Shown here piece after piece: positions 8,858 to 17,244 of a stretch of DNA of 64,000 nt. Source of the stretch: an uncultured Bacilli bacterium (GTDB lineage: Bacteria; Bacillota_I; Bacilli_A; RF39; UBA660). Made by a program: the position numbers and the translations under genes. The stretch is from the NCBI GenBank assembly GCA_934085825.1, contig CAKOHR010000001.1, forward strand, positions 1 through 64,000. Direction: 5' to 3'. Every line of letters starts with the position of its first letter. The first letter of the stretch is position 1. The notes under the pieces are model-generated. The model did not search any database. It had not been told where the DNA came from and was given only the letters and a program-made list of their open reading frames with translations.

Positions 8858-9370
8858 ATGAGTGATTATGTTTTTATAGATTTTGATGGTGTCATACTTG
8901 ATTCTGAGGAGCGTATGTTGGAAAGAAAATATAGCTTAGGTTTTCAGGATCATACATCCATAGATGAATTTTATAAGTATTTTTCTTATGCGGATTTACA
9001 CCCAGAAGAATGGGATTATATTATAAGACAGGCCAGTTCATTAAATGATTCAGTTGAAATTATTAAAGAATTAGAAAATTTAAAGAAAAAAATAGCTATT
9101 TTAACAAAAATTCATACTCTATATGAAATGCAGGTTAAAATAGATGATTTAAGAAATAATAGAAAAATTAATTGCCCAGTGATTTTTGTTCCTCCGGGAG
9201 TAAAAAAACATAATGTTGTAATTCCTAATGGACAATTACTTATTGACGATTCTGTGAAAAATGTGAAATTGTGGGTTGAGAATGGTGGAAATGGTCTAAT
9301 TTTTGATAGAGATATTTCTTGTGATACTGACAATAGGGTGAATAGTTTAAAACTATTACTTAAGAGGTAA
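8858..9370 (+). CDS. HAD-family phosphatase
   Basis: This 170-residue protein is a haloacid-dehalogenase superfamily hydrolase, expected to dephosphorylate a small molecule in the cytoplasm. Motif I is IDFDGVILDSEE at the N-terminus, with the nucleophile and acid/base Asp pair. Motif II is AILTKIHT in the middle and motif IV is LLIDDSVKN near the C-terminus. I place the start at ATG 8858 because AGGGAGG lies just upstream; the in-frame ATG at 8834 precedes that site. It is the first gene of a three-gene operon, ending 4 nt before the next gene, which also starts with a HAD domain. Confidence 0.85.
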   Translation: MSDYVFIDFDGVILDSEERMLERKYSLGFQDHTSIDEFYKYFSYADLHPEEWDYIIRQASSLNDSVEIIKELENLKKKIAILTKIHTLYEMQVKIDDLRNNRKINCPVIFVPPGVKKHNVVIPNGQLLIDDSVKNVKLWVENGGNGLIFDRDISCDTDNRVNSLKLLLKR

Positions 9371-9374
9371 GTAT

Positions 9375-11699
9375 ATGAATAATGAATTGTATTTTAATTA
9401 TAAAAAATCGCTTAAGCAAAAATATAATGCCATTTGTTTTGATATTGATGGAACATTAACCACAAAAAACTCAAAGAAGATTGATGAAAGAGCCGTTAGT
9501 ATGATTGTTGAACTCTTAAAAAAGAAAATACCTGTAGTATTTATTACTGGTCGTGGGGAAACAGGACTTAATGATTTAAAAAATGATATATATAATTATA
9601 TTGTAAATTCTGACAATATAACTGAAAATGATATGAAAAGAATTTATGTACTTACAAATGATGGAGCTAGGTTGTTCTTTAGTGATGATGTTTCTTTTGA
9701 AAAATTTTTGTCACAAAATGTTTACATATCTACAAATAGTGAATTAGAACAATTAAATAGAGTAAATGATATCGTAAAACAATTTAGTAGTGATTATTTT
9801 AATATAACCTATTCTAAAGATTTAAAAACAAATGCAATAATAAATATAAGGCTGGTTTTTAATACAGATGATGAAAAAATTATTGACATGGTTTATAAGA
9901 AAATTGCCAATAGTGTGTTTTTTAATCAATTTAAAGGTATTCATTTAACTCGGGGAATTTATAAAGGAAAATCCGTTGTTCAAATTGGTACAGCTACAAA
10001 AGACAGAGCAATAAAAAGAACTGAAAAAATAATTGGTGTTCCGGAAGATTCTATGATGCGAATTGGTGATTGTGGTGATGTTCATGGCAATGACTATTTA
10101 ATGTTGAATTGCAAACAGGGATATAGTGTTGATAAAACTAGTGGTTTTTTGGATAAATGTTTTCCTATTTTTGATGAAAATGGTAACATCATAAATGGTG
10201 TTGATGCTACTTTAGAGTTAGTTAAAAGTGCTAAAATTTTGCCAACAGTTTGTTTAGAAAAAGCTGATAAAACAAGCTACAAGTTTAATTTTGCATTAAC
10301 TGAAAAAAGCATAGTTTTGGGTAGAAAAAAGATGTTAAATAAATTTAATGATTTAATAAATGTTAATTTTGAAGCAAATGATGGAATAGATGCTATATTT
10401 GATAGGTCTAGTGGAAGTGTACTAATACCCATGTATGAGTGGGAAATGTTACCATTGTCAAATCCTTTAAAGGAATTTTGGAGTACAAAAAATAATGGAA
10501 TTTTTAAATATTTAATGAGAGATGATAACAATTATCTTTTAAGAGGTTCGTCTACTTATTACTATTTTATTGCAAATAGGAAAAGTATAAATGATAAAGA
10601 TGTTACTTCTAAAACTGATGTATTAAATTGGTATAATAATTATATTCAATTTTTAGAAGATGCTACAAGTGCAGTTTTTAGAACTGAAAATATTAATTCT
10701 AGTTTTAATAAAAAAATGATTTTAGGTATATTAGATAATTGTAGAAATATCTTGTTAATTATAATGAATAAAAATCTTGTTTCTAATAATTTAAATAATA
10801 ATGTTTTATTAGATATTTCAGTAAAGAAAAATGAAAAGTTTTTTGCAATTTATAGTGCGTTATTAAAAATTGAAAGTGTTATGAGTGGCTTATGTTTTAA
10901 AGAACATTATTTAATTGACAAAAATTTTGTTTGTGATGTTATAAATGAAACACTAAAAATACTAAATAAAAATTTGTTGACTGAAAAAATATCCGAAAAT
11001 AAAGAAGATTATTCAAAAGATTATCGAGCTTATAGAGAAATAGATAATTTTGGAGAAAATTATATTGCAGTTTCCTTATATAGGGCAAAAAGAAACAATT
11101 ATGATGATTTAATTAATGTCTGTGGTTTGAGTTATGGTGGAATTGAATTGCCAATCATAACAAAAGTTATAGATAAGAGTAGAGTTGAAAGTCTTTTACT
11201 TCTTAAGTTTAGTAAGGAGGTGTCTGGATATTCTAATAAACAACTTATAGAATTAAGAAATTTTGACATTAATGAACATGGTGGATTATTGAATTCTGGG
11301 TATTTTCAAAATACATCTTTAGATTTATTTGATGATAATGCATTGACTGGAAAAACTTTGCAGTTAGCAATTAATTCACTTTATGATTGTAATATAAATG
11401 TTAAAAATATTTGTGTTGTTCGATATCCTGGAATCAATAGAATTGATCAAATGTTTATAAAAAATATTGCTGCTGTTGATTTTCATTTATTTTTTGATTA
11501 TATATACGGCTTGTGCTTTAGTAGCCCTTATAGCTGGAAAGACAATGAATGGATGGGTGTTGATGGTAAAGTTGATTATAAGGATTCTATAGGGGTATTT
11601 GATCTAAATAGAAAAAAGATTATTGAATGTTTAATTAAAAATCATGATTATGAATTTGAAAGTGAAGTTGGAGAATATAGGAGAAGATTATTAAGATGA
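9375..11699 (+). CDS. HAD phosphatase-phosphoribosyltransferase fusion (774 aa)
   Basis: Residues of about 1-290 are a second HAD domain of the Cof/SPP-like subgroup: ICFDIDGTLT (motif I), VVFITGRGETG (motif II), TKDRAIKR, and MRIGDCGDVHGND (motif IV). The C-terminal part from about 310 is helical and ends in a phosphoribosyltransferase-like core: CGLSYGGIELP followed by LDLFDDNALTGKTLQLAI near 650, a PRPP-loop-type motif. Such a domain transfers ribose-5-phosphate from PRPP to a base or similar acceptor. AGAGGTAAG precedes the ATG and the last bases overlap the next start (ATGA). The substrate is unknown. Domain calls for both ends are good, and the fusion itself is unusual. Confidence 0.8.
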   Translation: MNNELYFNYKKSLKQKYNAICFDIDGTLTTKNSKKIDERAVSMIVELLKKKIPVVFITGRGETGLNDLKNDIYNYIVNSDNITENDMKRIYVLTNDGARLFFSDDVSFEKFLSQNVYISTNSELEQLNRVNDIVKQFSSDYFNITYSKDLKTNAIINIRLVFNTDDEKIIDMVYKKIANSVFFNQFKGIHLTRGIYKGKSVVQIGTATKDRAIKRTEKIIGVPEDSMMRIGDCGDVHGNDYLMLNCKQGYSVDKTSGFLDKCFPIFDENGNIINGVDATLELVKSAKILPTVCLEKADKTSYKFNFALTEKSIVLGRKKMLNKFNDLINVNFEANDGIDAIFDRSSGSVLIPMYEWEMLPLSNPLKEFWSTKNNGIFKYLMRDDNNYLLRGSSTYYYFIANRKSINDKDVTSKTDVLNWYNNYIQFLEDATSAVFRTENINSSFNKKMILGILDNCRNILLIIMNKNLVSNNLNNNVLLDISVKKNEKFFAIYSALLKIESVMSGLCFKEHYLIDKNFVCDVINETLKILNKNLLTEKISENKEDYSKDYRAYREIDNFGENYIAVSLYRAKRNNYDDLINVCGLSYGGIELPIITKVIDKSRVESLLLLKFSKEVSGYSNKQLIELRNFDINEHGGLLNSGYFQNTSLDLFDDNALTGKTLQLAINSLYDCNINVKNICVVRYPGINRIDQMFIKNIAAVDFHLFFDYIYGLCFSSPYSWKDNEWMGVDGKVDYKDSIGVFDLNRKKIIECLIKNHDYEFESEVGEYRRRLLR

Positions 11700-13651
11700 G
11701 AGTTGTAAGTATTGGTGATTTAGTAACTGATTACTATTATAAAAATGGAAAATTAATAGGGGTTAATGGAGGTATGACATCGCATAATATAATTGCTAAT
11801 TTAGCAAAAGCAGGAATTAAAACTTCAGTTTTTGCTTGCTGTGGCGATGATCCTCAAGGAGAAATAGCTATTAAAAGTTTGGAAAAAATAAATGTTGATG
11901 TGAATAATATTAAAGTTGTTAAGGATATTAGAACTAGATGTTTTCACATTTCGTATTTTGATGATGGTAAGAAATTATCTTTTACCTCTAAGAAAAGATG
12001 TCCTTTTTGCAATAATAAAAAATGGTATGAAGAAAGTTTACTTGATACTGATTTTATTCTTTCAAATATTAAATTTGATGATATTTTAGTGTTTGATAAT
12101 TTGAGTGAAAAGAATCAGATTATTATTGACAACACCATGAATAAAAAAATAATTGATTTAGGTCAGTATTTTGAGTTTGAAAAATTATCTAATGAAGAAA
12201 TAATAAATAAATTATATGATAAATTTGAAATAATAAATTTTAATGAAAGAGTAACTAAATATCTTTTAAATCGAATGAACTTAAAAAATGAATGTGAGTT
12301 ATATACAATTATAAAGCCAAAATTGATGACTATTACAAGAGGCGAAAATGGTGCTACTTTTATAATTGAAGGTAAAGCTTATGATTTTAAACTTCTTAAT
12401 AAGACTGATGTAATTGATTCTACTGGAGCAGGTGATGCATTTATTTCTAGTATTATTAAAAATAGTATTAAAAGTAATTTTGAATATAGTGAAAATAAAT
12501 TGGAAAAATGGTATGAAAATTCTAATAAAATTACTTCTAAAGTTGTTTCTAAAATGGGGGCAAGAGGTCATATAAATTCATTATTTAAGATAAAAAAAAT
12601 TAGTGATTCTTGTACTTGTGATGATTTTGAGTATAACGAAAGAAAAAGGGTAAAAAGATGTAGTATTAATATTAACAATTTAGAAAAAAGACTTATTAAT
12701 GCCGTAAATTCTTCTGTATGTGATAAACTTGAAAAAATAAGTTTTGACAAAGATGATAATTGTTTATTTGTTGGTACAGGTGGTTCTTATGCTGGAGCGC
12801 TTTTCTCATCAAAAGTAATAAACGTCTTATATGGTGCTAATACTTATGCGTTAAATCCAAGAGACTTGTTATATAGAAATAATGATAATATTAATAGGTT
12901 TATTTTATTTTCATATTCTGGTACAACTAATGATATTATTACTAGCGTTAAAGATTTTGATAATAAAAATATTTATATAATTACAAAGGGTGAATTACAA
13001 AATATTGTATTGAAAACTGGTATTTTAAAGAAAAATATATTAAGTTATAGAACGTCATCCAATAAAGGAAAAGAGAGAGGTTTTTTATCTTTTGAGGGCG
13101 CCGTATCCCCTGCAGCAATATTTTTGAAATACTATTTAGCTAAAACGAATAGTGATATTGATATTAATGATTTTATACATAATTCAATTTATTATTGGTA
13201 TGAGGAAATGGAGAAATTGATAGATAAAACCGCAGTGGCTAAAATGAAAAAAAATAAATTAATAAATATATTTAGGGGTGATTATGTAGATACTGCATGC
13301 TATGATTTAGAAAGTAAATTAATTGAATCTGGAATTTTTAATTGTCTCATTCATGAAAAGAAAAATTTTTCACATGGAAGATTTATTAATTATGAAAATT
13401 TAGATAACAATTTTTCAATATATTTTAAACAGTGTACTACAACAGAGTATGAAATTCAATTATTAAAATATTTAGGGAATAATTGTATTTTGATTGAGAG
13501 TAAGTATGATGGAATATTAGCTGAATTTGATTTACTTATTGCTTCACAATTTATAATTTATTATATTGGAAAGATTTTGGATATTGATGTATCAAAACCA
13601 AAATATTCAGAAGAAGCAATGAAGATATATTTTTATAAAGGAAATTTATAA
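11696..13651 (+). CDS. PfkB sugar kinase-SIS domain fusion (651 aa)
   Basis: Residues of about 1-300 form a PfkB/ribokinase-type kinase: VSIGDLVTDYYY, the Gly-rich GVNGGMTSHNIIANLAKAG, and the catalytic DSTGAGDAF near 241-249. A CPFC motif near residue 102 and a C-T-C stretch near 304 could bind metal. Residues of about 330-651 form a SIS (sugar isomerase) domain with LFVGTGGSYAGALFSSK and LFSYSGTTNDII. Kinase and isomerase activities on a sugar phosphate are therefore expected in one chain. The gene overlaps the HAD-PRTase gene by 4 nt and ends at a terminator. Together with the HAD enzymes the set recalls the logic of heptose-phosphate pathways (SIS isomerase, PfkB kinase, HAD phosphatase), but this is inference. 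Confidence 0.8.
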   Translation: MRVVSIGDLVTDYYYKNGKLIGVNGGMTSHNIIANLAKAGIKTSVFACCGDDPQGEIAIKSLEKINVDVNNIKVVKDIRTRCFHISYFDDGKKLSFTSKKRCPFCNNKKWYEESLLDTDFILSNIKFDDILVFDNLSEKNQIIIDNTMNKKIIDLGQYFEFEKLSNEEIINKLYDKFEIINFNERVTKYLLNRMNLKNECELYTIIKPKLMTITRGENGATFIIEGKAYDFKLLNKTDVIDSTGAGDAFISSIIKNSIKSNFEYSENKLEKWYENSNKITSKVVSKMGARGHINSLFKIKKISDSCTCDDFEYNERKRVKRCSININNLEKRLINAVNSSVCDKLEKISFDKDDNCLFVGTGGSYAGALFSSKVINVLYGANTYALNPRDLLYRNNDNINRFILFSYSGTTNDIITSVKDFDNKNIYIITKGELQNIVLKTGILKKNILSYRTSSNKGKERGFLSFEGAVSPAAIFLKYYLAKTNSDIDINDFIHNSIYYWYEEMEKLIDKTAVAKMKKNKLINIFRGDYVDTACYDLESKLIESGIFNCLIHEKKNFSHGRFINYENLDNNFSIYFKQCTTTEYEIQLLKYLGNNCILIESKYDGILAEFDLLIASQFIIYYIGKILDIDVSKPKYSEEAMKIYFYKGNL

Positions 13652-13675
13652 AATTAGGTTCGATTGACCTAATTT
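13651..13675 (+). terminator. Terminator of the HAD/PRTase/PfkB/SIS operon
   Basis: AAATTAGGT at 13651-13659 pairs perfectly with ACCTAATTT at 13667-13675, followed by TTCTT. The stem begins at the stop codon of the PfkB-SIS gene. Confidence 0.85.
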
Positions 13676-13686
13676 TTCTTAAAATA

Positions 13687-13695
13687 TGGTATTAT
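13687..13695 (+). promoter_or_regulatory. Extended -10 promoter of the two-component operon
   Basis: TGG-TATTAT at 13687-13695 is an extended -10 lying 18 nt before the response regulator GTG start. TTGACC at 13664 is too distant (20 nt) to be a good -35. Confidence 0.45.
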
Positions 13696-13713
13696 ATATG
13701 TGAGGTGTTTTAG

Positions 13714-14355
13714 GTGAAAATACTTTTAGTTGAAGATAATGAAATGATTATAAAAGCAATAAGTTTTTTGCTTGAAGAACATGATTATAATGTTGATGTT
13801 GCAAGAAATATTAAAGAAGCAAAAGAATTAATTAATGATGCTTTTGATTTAGTTATACTTGATGTTTGTTTACCAGATGGAAATGGATTGGATTTTTTTG
13901 CATCATATATAGATGTTCCAGCTTTAGTTTTAAGTGCTAAAGATGAAGAAGATGATGTTGTTAAAGCAATTGATTTAGGTGTACAAGATTATATAATAAA
14001 ACCTTTTAGGTCTAAAGAACTCTTATCAAGAATTAATAATATTATTAAAAGAAATAAAAAGAATAATATTAAAACATATGAAAATATTACTTTTGATATG
14101 GATGCCTATAAAGTGTATGTTGATAATATAGAGGTTGAATTAACTGGTTTAGAGCTTAAAATATTGTTTTTGCTTTTAGAAAATAGTGGAAGGCTAGTTA
14201 CTAGAGATGTAATTATAGATAAAATATGGGATGCATCTGGTAAATTTGTTAATGATAATACTTTGAGTGTTTATATAAAAAGAATAAGAGAAAAAATAGG
14301 TAATGATAATTTTATTAAAACAATTAAAGGTATTGGTTATAGGGTGGATTTATGA
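13714..14355 (+). CDS. OmpR-family response regulator
   Basis: This 213-residue DNA-binding regulator is switched by the histidine kinase encoded immediately downstream. The receiver domain (residues 1-118) has the acidic pair in VEDNE, phospho-acceptor Asp near 50 in VILDVCLPDG and the conserved Lys in YIIKPF near 96. The C-terminal winged-helix domain includes LTGLELKILFLLLENSGRLVTRD and the wing at IKTIKGIGYRVDL. Translation starts at a GTG, supported by GAGGTG upstream. The stop overlaps the kinase start by 4 nt. Targets are not evident; the adjacent gene at 15584 or the ABC exporter at 4.9 kb are candidates. Confidence 0.92.
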   Translation: MKILLVEDNEMIIKAISFLLEEHDYNVDVARNIKEAKELINDAFDLVILDVCLPDGNGLDFFASYIDVPALVLSAKDEEDDVVKAIDLGVQDYIIKPFRSKELLSRINNIIKRNKKNNIKTYENITFDMDAYKVYVDNIEVELTGLELKILFLLLENSGRLVTRDVIIDKIWDASGKFVNDNTLSVYIKRIREKIGNDNFIKTIKGIGYRVDL

Positions 14356-15530
14356 AAAAATATATTAGTTATTTTGTGATTCTTTTAATTTTGGCAGTTA
14401 TTTGTAACTATTTATCTTATCGAAGGTATGCTCATGAAGTAAATGGGGTAACTAGTGTAATAATAGAAAATGTTTTAAGTAAATATCCTGAGGTAAATAG
14501 CGAAGACTTAATTAAGATTATATCTTCAAGTAAAAGGAGAAATGAAAGTAATACATTAAAAAAATATGGGTTTATGGAAAGTGATATAAGTTATATAAAA
14601 AGCTTGGACTATGTGTATTATAAAAATTTAATTATAAATATAAGTGTTTTTGGAATATTTGGAATAGTTTTTGGAATAGGTTATTATTTAAGAAAAAGAA
14701 AATATAAAAAGAATATTGAAGAGATTACTAATTATTTAAAAAGAATTAATGAAGGTATATATGATTTAGAAATAATTGATAATGTGGAAGGTGATTTATC
14801 TATTCTTAAAAATGAAGTGTATACTACTACGGTATGTTTAAAAGAAATGTATGCTAGAGAATATGATGAAAAACTCAAAATAAAAGATAATTTAGCTAAT
14901 ATTTCTCATCAATTAAAAACACCCTTGACAGGGATTACACTTATGATTGATACTCTTTTAGAAGAGAGTGTAAGTGAAGAAAAAAGATGTGAATATCTTA
15001 TAGATATTAGAAAACAAATTGAAAATATTAATTTTTTAATTTACGCTATGCTTAAGTTATCAAGATTTGATGCAGGTGTTGTTAAGTTTGATAGTAGTAA
15101 AATAATAGTTAAAGAATTAGTATTTGATGTATTAAAAAATGTTGATATTTTAAGAGAGATTAAAAATGTTAATATTCATGTAAAGGGTAAAAGTGATGTA
15201 TTTTTTGTTGGTGACTATAAATGGGAATGTGAAGCTATCACAAATATTGTTAAAAATGCTATAGAATATAGTCATGAAAATAGTGATGTATATGTAAATT
15301 ATATTGATAATGGAATATATGTAAGTTTAGAAATTGTGAATTATGGAGAAGAAATAAGTAAAGAAGATATGCATCATATATTTGATAGATTTTATAAGAA
15401 AAATAATGATGGTAATAATTTTGGAATAGGACTTTCTTTAGCTAAAGAAATAATTGAAAAAGATAATGGAATTATTAGGGTAGAAAGTAAAAATAATAAG
15501 ACGACTTTTATGGTTAAATTTTATAAATAA
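14352..15530 (+). CDS. Sensor histidine kinase
   Basis: This 392-residue membrane kinase partners the OmpR-type regulator upstream. Two membrane helices (about residues 4-22 and 95-114) flank a short extracytoplasmic loop of about 70 residues. The H-box NISHQLKTPLTG carries the phosphorylated His near residue 186. The ATPase domain has the N-box NIVKNAIEYSHEN near 298 and the G-box GIGLSLAKEI near 357. The small sensor loop and layout resemble kinases that sense cell-envelope stress or work with ABC exporters, but the signal cannot be read from the sequence. Confidence 0.92.
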   Translation: MKKYISYFVILLILAVICNYLSYRRYAHEVNGVTSVIIENVLSKYPEVNSEDLIKIISSSKRRNESNTLKKYGFMESDISYIKSLDYVYYKNLIINISVFGIFGIVFGIGYYLRKRKYKKNIEEITNYLKRINEGIYDLEIIDNVEGDLSILKNEVYTTTVCLKEMYAREYDEKLKIKDNLANISHQLKTPLTGITLMIDTLLEESVSEEKRCEYLIDIRKQIENINFLIYAMLKLSRFDAGVVKFDSSKIIVKELVFDVLKNVDILREIKNVNIHVKGKSDVFFVGDYKWECEAITNIVKNAIEYSHENSDVYVNYIDNGIYVSLEIVNYGEEISKEDMHHIFDRFYKKNNDGNNFGIGLSLAKEIIEKDNGIIRVESKNNKTTFMVKFYK

Positions 15531-15532
15531 TG

Positions 15533-15561
15533 TTTACATTAGACGAATAAACATATATAAT
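15533..15561 (+). promoter_or_regulatory. Sigma-A promoter of the two-helix membrane protein gene
   Basis: TTTACA at 15533-15538 and TATAAT at 15556-15561 are separated by exactly 17 nt, directly upstream of the gene starting at 15584 and just after the histidine kinase stop. Confidence 0.7.
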
Positions 15562-15583
15562 TAAATCGGGAGTGAGTTTGAGG

Positions 15584-16576
15584 ATGGAAGAATTTTATAA
15601 GAATTTGAAGGCAAAGAAACGTTTGCTTGTTATAGGTGTTATTTTGTTTGTTTTCTTTATGGGAATTGGTTTACTTTTGTATTTTGATGAGGCAAATACT
15701 GAGTATGAGAAACTTAGTAATAAAACTAGTGAAGGTGTTTATGCTAAAGTAAATGTTAGTTTACTTGATAGTGCTTTTGCAACTGAAACTGTTGATAATA
15801 AAAAGCGTGATTATTATTTAGCATTTGACGAAGAAGAGAATCCTTATGTTTTAATGCTTGATAATGAAAATTTTGAAAAATTACGTAAAATACAAGAATA
15901 TACTTTAGATGATACTGAAATGAATAAACCTGATGTAGTTACTATTTATGGTCATACAGTAAAAAGTGATACAGAGATGTATAAGTATTTACAAGAATTT
16001 TTAACTGATGAAGAAGGCAATACTTATTCAATAGATACATTGAAATCTACGGTTGGTGAAATCTATTTAGATACTTCTTGGAAAAATGATGAACAAGCTA
16101 TTTCTTCACTTATTTTATTTGGAATATTTTCACTTAGTGGTATTGCCTTAATAATTACATATTTTGTTAGAAATAACAAAAGTAAAAAGATATTATTAGA
16201 ACATGCTAAAGAACTTGAAAAAGTAGAGAGTGATATAAGAAATGGAAGTGGTATTCATAGCCGGGAATGTCATGTATATTTAACTGATAATTATATTTTA
16301 AGTTATGGTAGTGGAGTAAAACTTATTAAGTTAAAAGATATTGTTTGGATATATCCATTTATTACAAAACAAAGAGGGATAGCCACTAATAAAAGTATTT
16401 ATGTAATTACAAATGATAAGAAAACAAATGTAATTGCTTTAGTTAATGCTATGAGTAAAAAGAATAAGTCTGCTTTTGATGAATTATATCAAAATATTAT
16501 AAATAGAGTACCAGATGTTTTAATTGGCTATTCAAAAGAAAATAAAGAATTAGTTAAAGAAAGATATAAAAATTAG
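15584..16576 (+). CDS. Membrane protein with PH-like C-terminal domain, unknown function
   Basis: The product has about 330 residues and I cannot assign a family firmly. A first membrane helix (LLVIGVILFVFFMGIGLLLYF, about residues 15-36) is followed by an extracytoplasmic region of about 140 residues rich in Asp/Glu. A second helix is LILFGIFSLSGIALIITYFV. The cytoplasmic tail contains a beta-rich stretch (VYLTDNYILSYGSG, then DIVWIYPFI and SIYVITNDKK) that looks like a bacterial PH-like fold. ATG 15584 is preferred over GTG 15572 because GGGAG overlaps the GTG. It has its own promoter and terminator, so it is monocistronic. Confidence 0.6.
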   Translation: MEEFYKNLKAKKRLLVIGVILFVFFMGIGLLLYFDEANTEYEKLSNKTSEGVYAKVNVSLLDSAFATETVDNKKRDYYLAFDEEENPYVLMLDNENFEKLRKIQEYTLDDTEMNKPDVVTIYGHTVKSDTEMYKYLQEFLTDEEGNTYSIDTLKSTVGEIYLDTSWKNDEQAISSLILFGIFSLSGIALIITYFVRNNKSKKILLEHAKELEKVESDIRNGSGIHSRECHVYLTDNYILSYGSGVKLIKLKDIVWIYPFITKQRGIATNKSIYVITNDKKTNVIALVNAMSKKNKSAFDELYQNIINRVPDVLIGYSKENKELVKERYKN

Positions 16577-16597
16577 GAAGTTTAAGCTTCCTTTTTT
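16575..16597. terminator. Terminator between converging genes
   Basis: AGGAAG at 16575-16580 pairs with CTTCCT at 16587-16592, followed by TTTTT. It lies between the plus-strand membrane gene and the end of the minus-strand superoxide dismutase gene. Confidence 0.75.
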
Positions 16598-17189
16598 AGT
16601 TAAATAATTTATTGGCATAATTGAAATTTACAATAATTTTAAAGTTATCAAAGTATTTTAATTTATCATTTTCATAGTTTAAATAATAAGCATGTTCCCA
16701 AAGGTCTAAAGTAAGTAGTGGAGTAAAACCATATAATTTTGGACTATCTTGGTTAGAAGTGGTCATTAAATCAATGTTATTATCTTTATCTTTAATTAAA
16801 AATATATAACCTGATCCTTTTAAGTTAGTGGTTAAATTTTTAAATTCATTCCAGAAGTTATCCATTGAACCATATTTTTTATTTATGGTATCGAGTAGTT
16901 TCCCTTTTGGTTGTTCTTTACTATTTGGATTAATTGATTCCCAGTATAAATCATGGTTTGTAACACCACCAAGATAAAAAATTACGTCATTTTTGTCATT
17001 TTCTTTTATCTCGTCTAGGTGATCGTATAAATCTTCAATTGGATAGCTAAAATTATATTTTTCTAATATTTTATTTAAATTATTTAAGTATGAAGCTTGG
17101 TGTTTGTGGTAGTGAAGGGCGATGGTGTGGGTATCTATGAATGGTTCAAGTTCATAAAATGAAAATGGAAGTGTTTTTAAAGTATACAT
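16596..17189 (-). CDS. sodA: Superoxide dismutase, Fe/Mn type
   Basis: This 197-residue enzyme dismutates superoxide to oxygen and peroxide in the cytoplasm. The N-terminus reads LPFSFYELEPFIDTHTIALH, with the first metal-ligand His near 26. The second ligand is in GGVTNHDLYWES, and the last two are in LDLWEHAYYLNYENDK (Asp and His). The length and all four ligands match functional members. Whether iron or manganese is used cannot be told, so the gene symbol is by analogy. GGTGA lies before the ATG. Along with PerR and rubrerythrin at 25 kb it shows oxidative-stress defence in an apparently anaerobic organism. Confidence 0.93.
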   Translation of the reverse strand: MYTLKTLPFSFYELEPFIDTHTIALHYHKHQASYLNNLNKILEKYNFSYPIEDLYDHLDEIKENDKNDVIFYLGGVTNHDLYWESINPNSKEQPKGKLLDTINKKYGSMDNFWNEFKNLTTNLKGSGYIFLIKDKDNNIDLMTTSNQDSPKLYGFTPLLTLDLWEHAYYLNYENDKLKYFDNFKIIVNFNYANKLFN

Positions 17190-17217
17190 AATTAATTCAC
17201 CATTTTATTTTATGAAA

Positions 17218-17244
17218 AAAGAAAAGCCTGTGTTACTTTTCTTT
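17218..17244 (-). terminator. Putative terminator overlapping the end of the 473-aa gene
   Basis: AAAGAAAAG at 17218-17226 pairs with CTTTTCTTT at 17236-17244. Read on the minus strand a T-rich stretch follows. It includes the stop codon of the upstream minus-strand gene. Confidence 0.5.
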
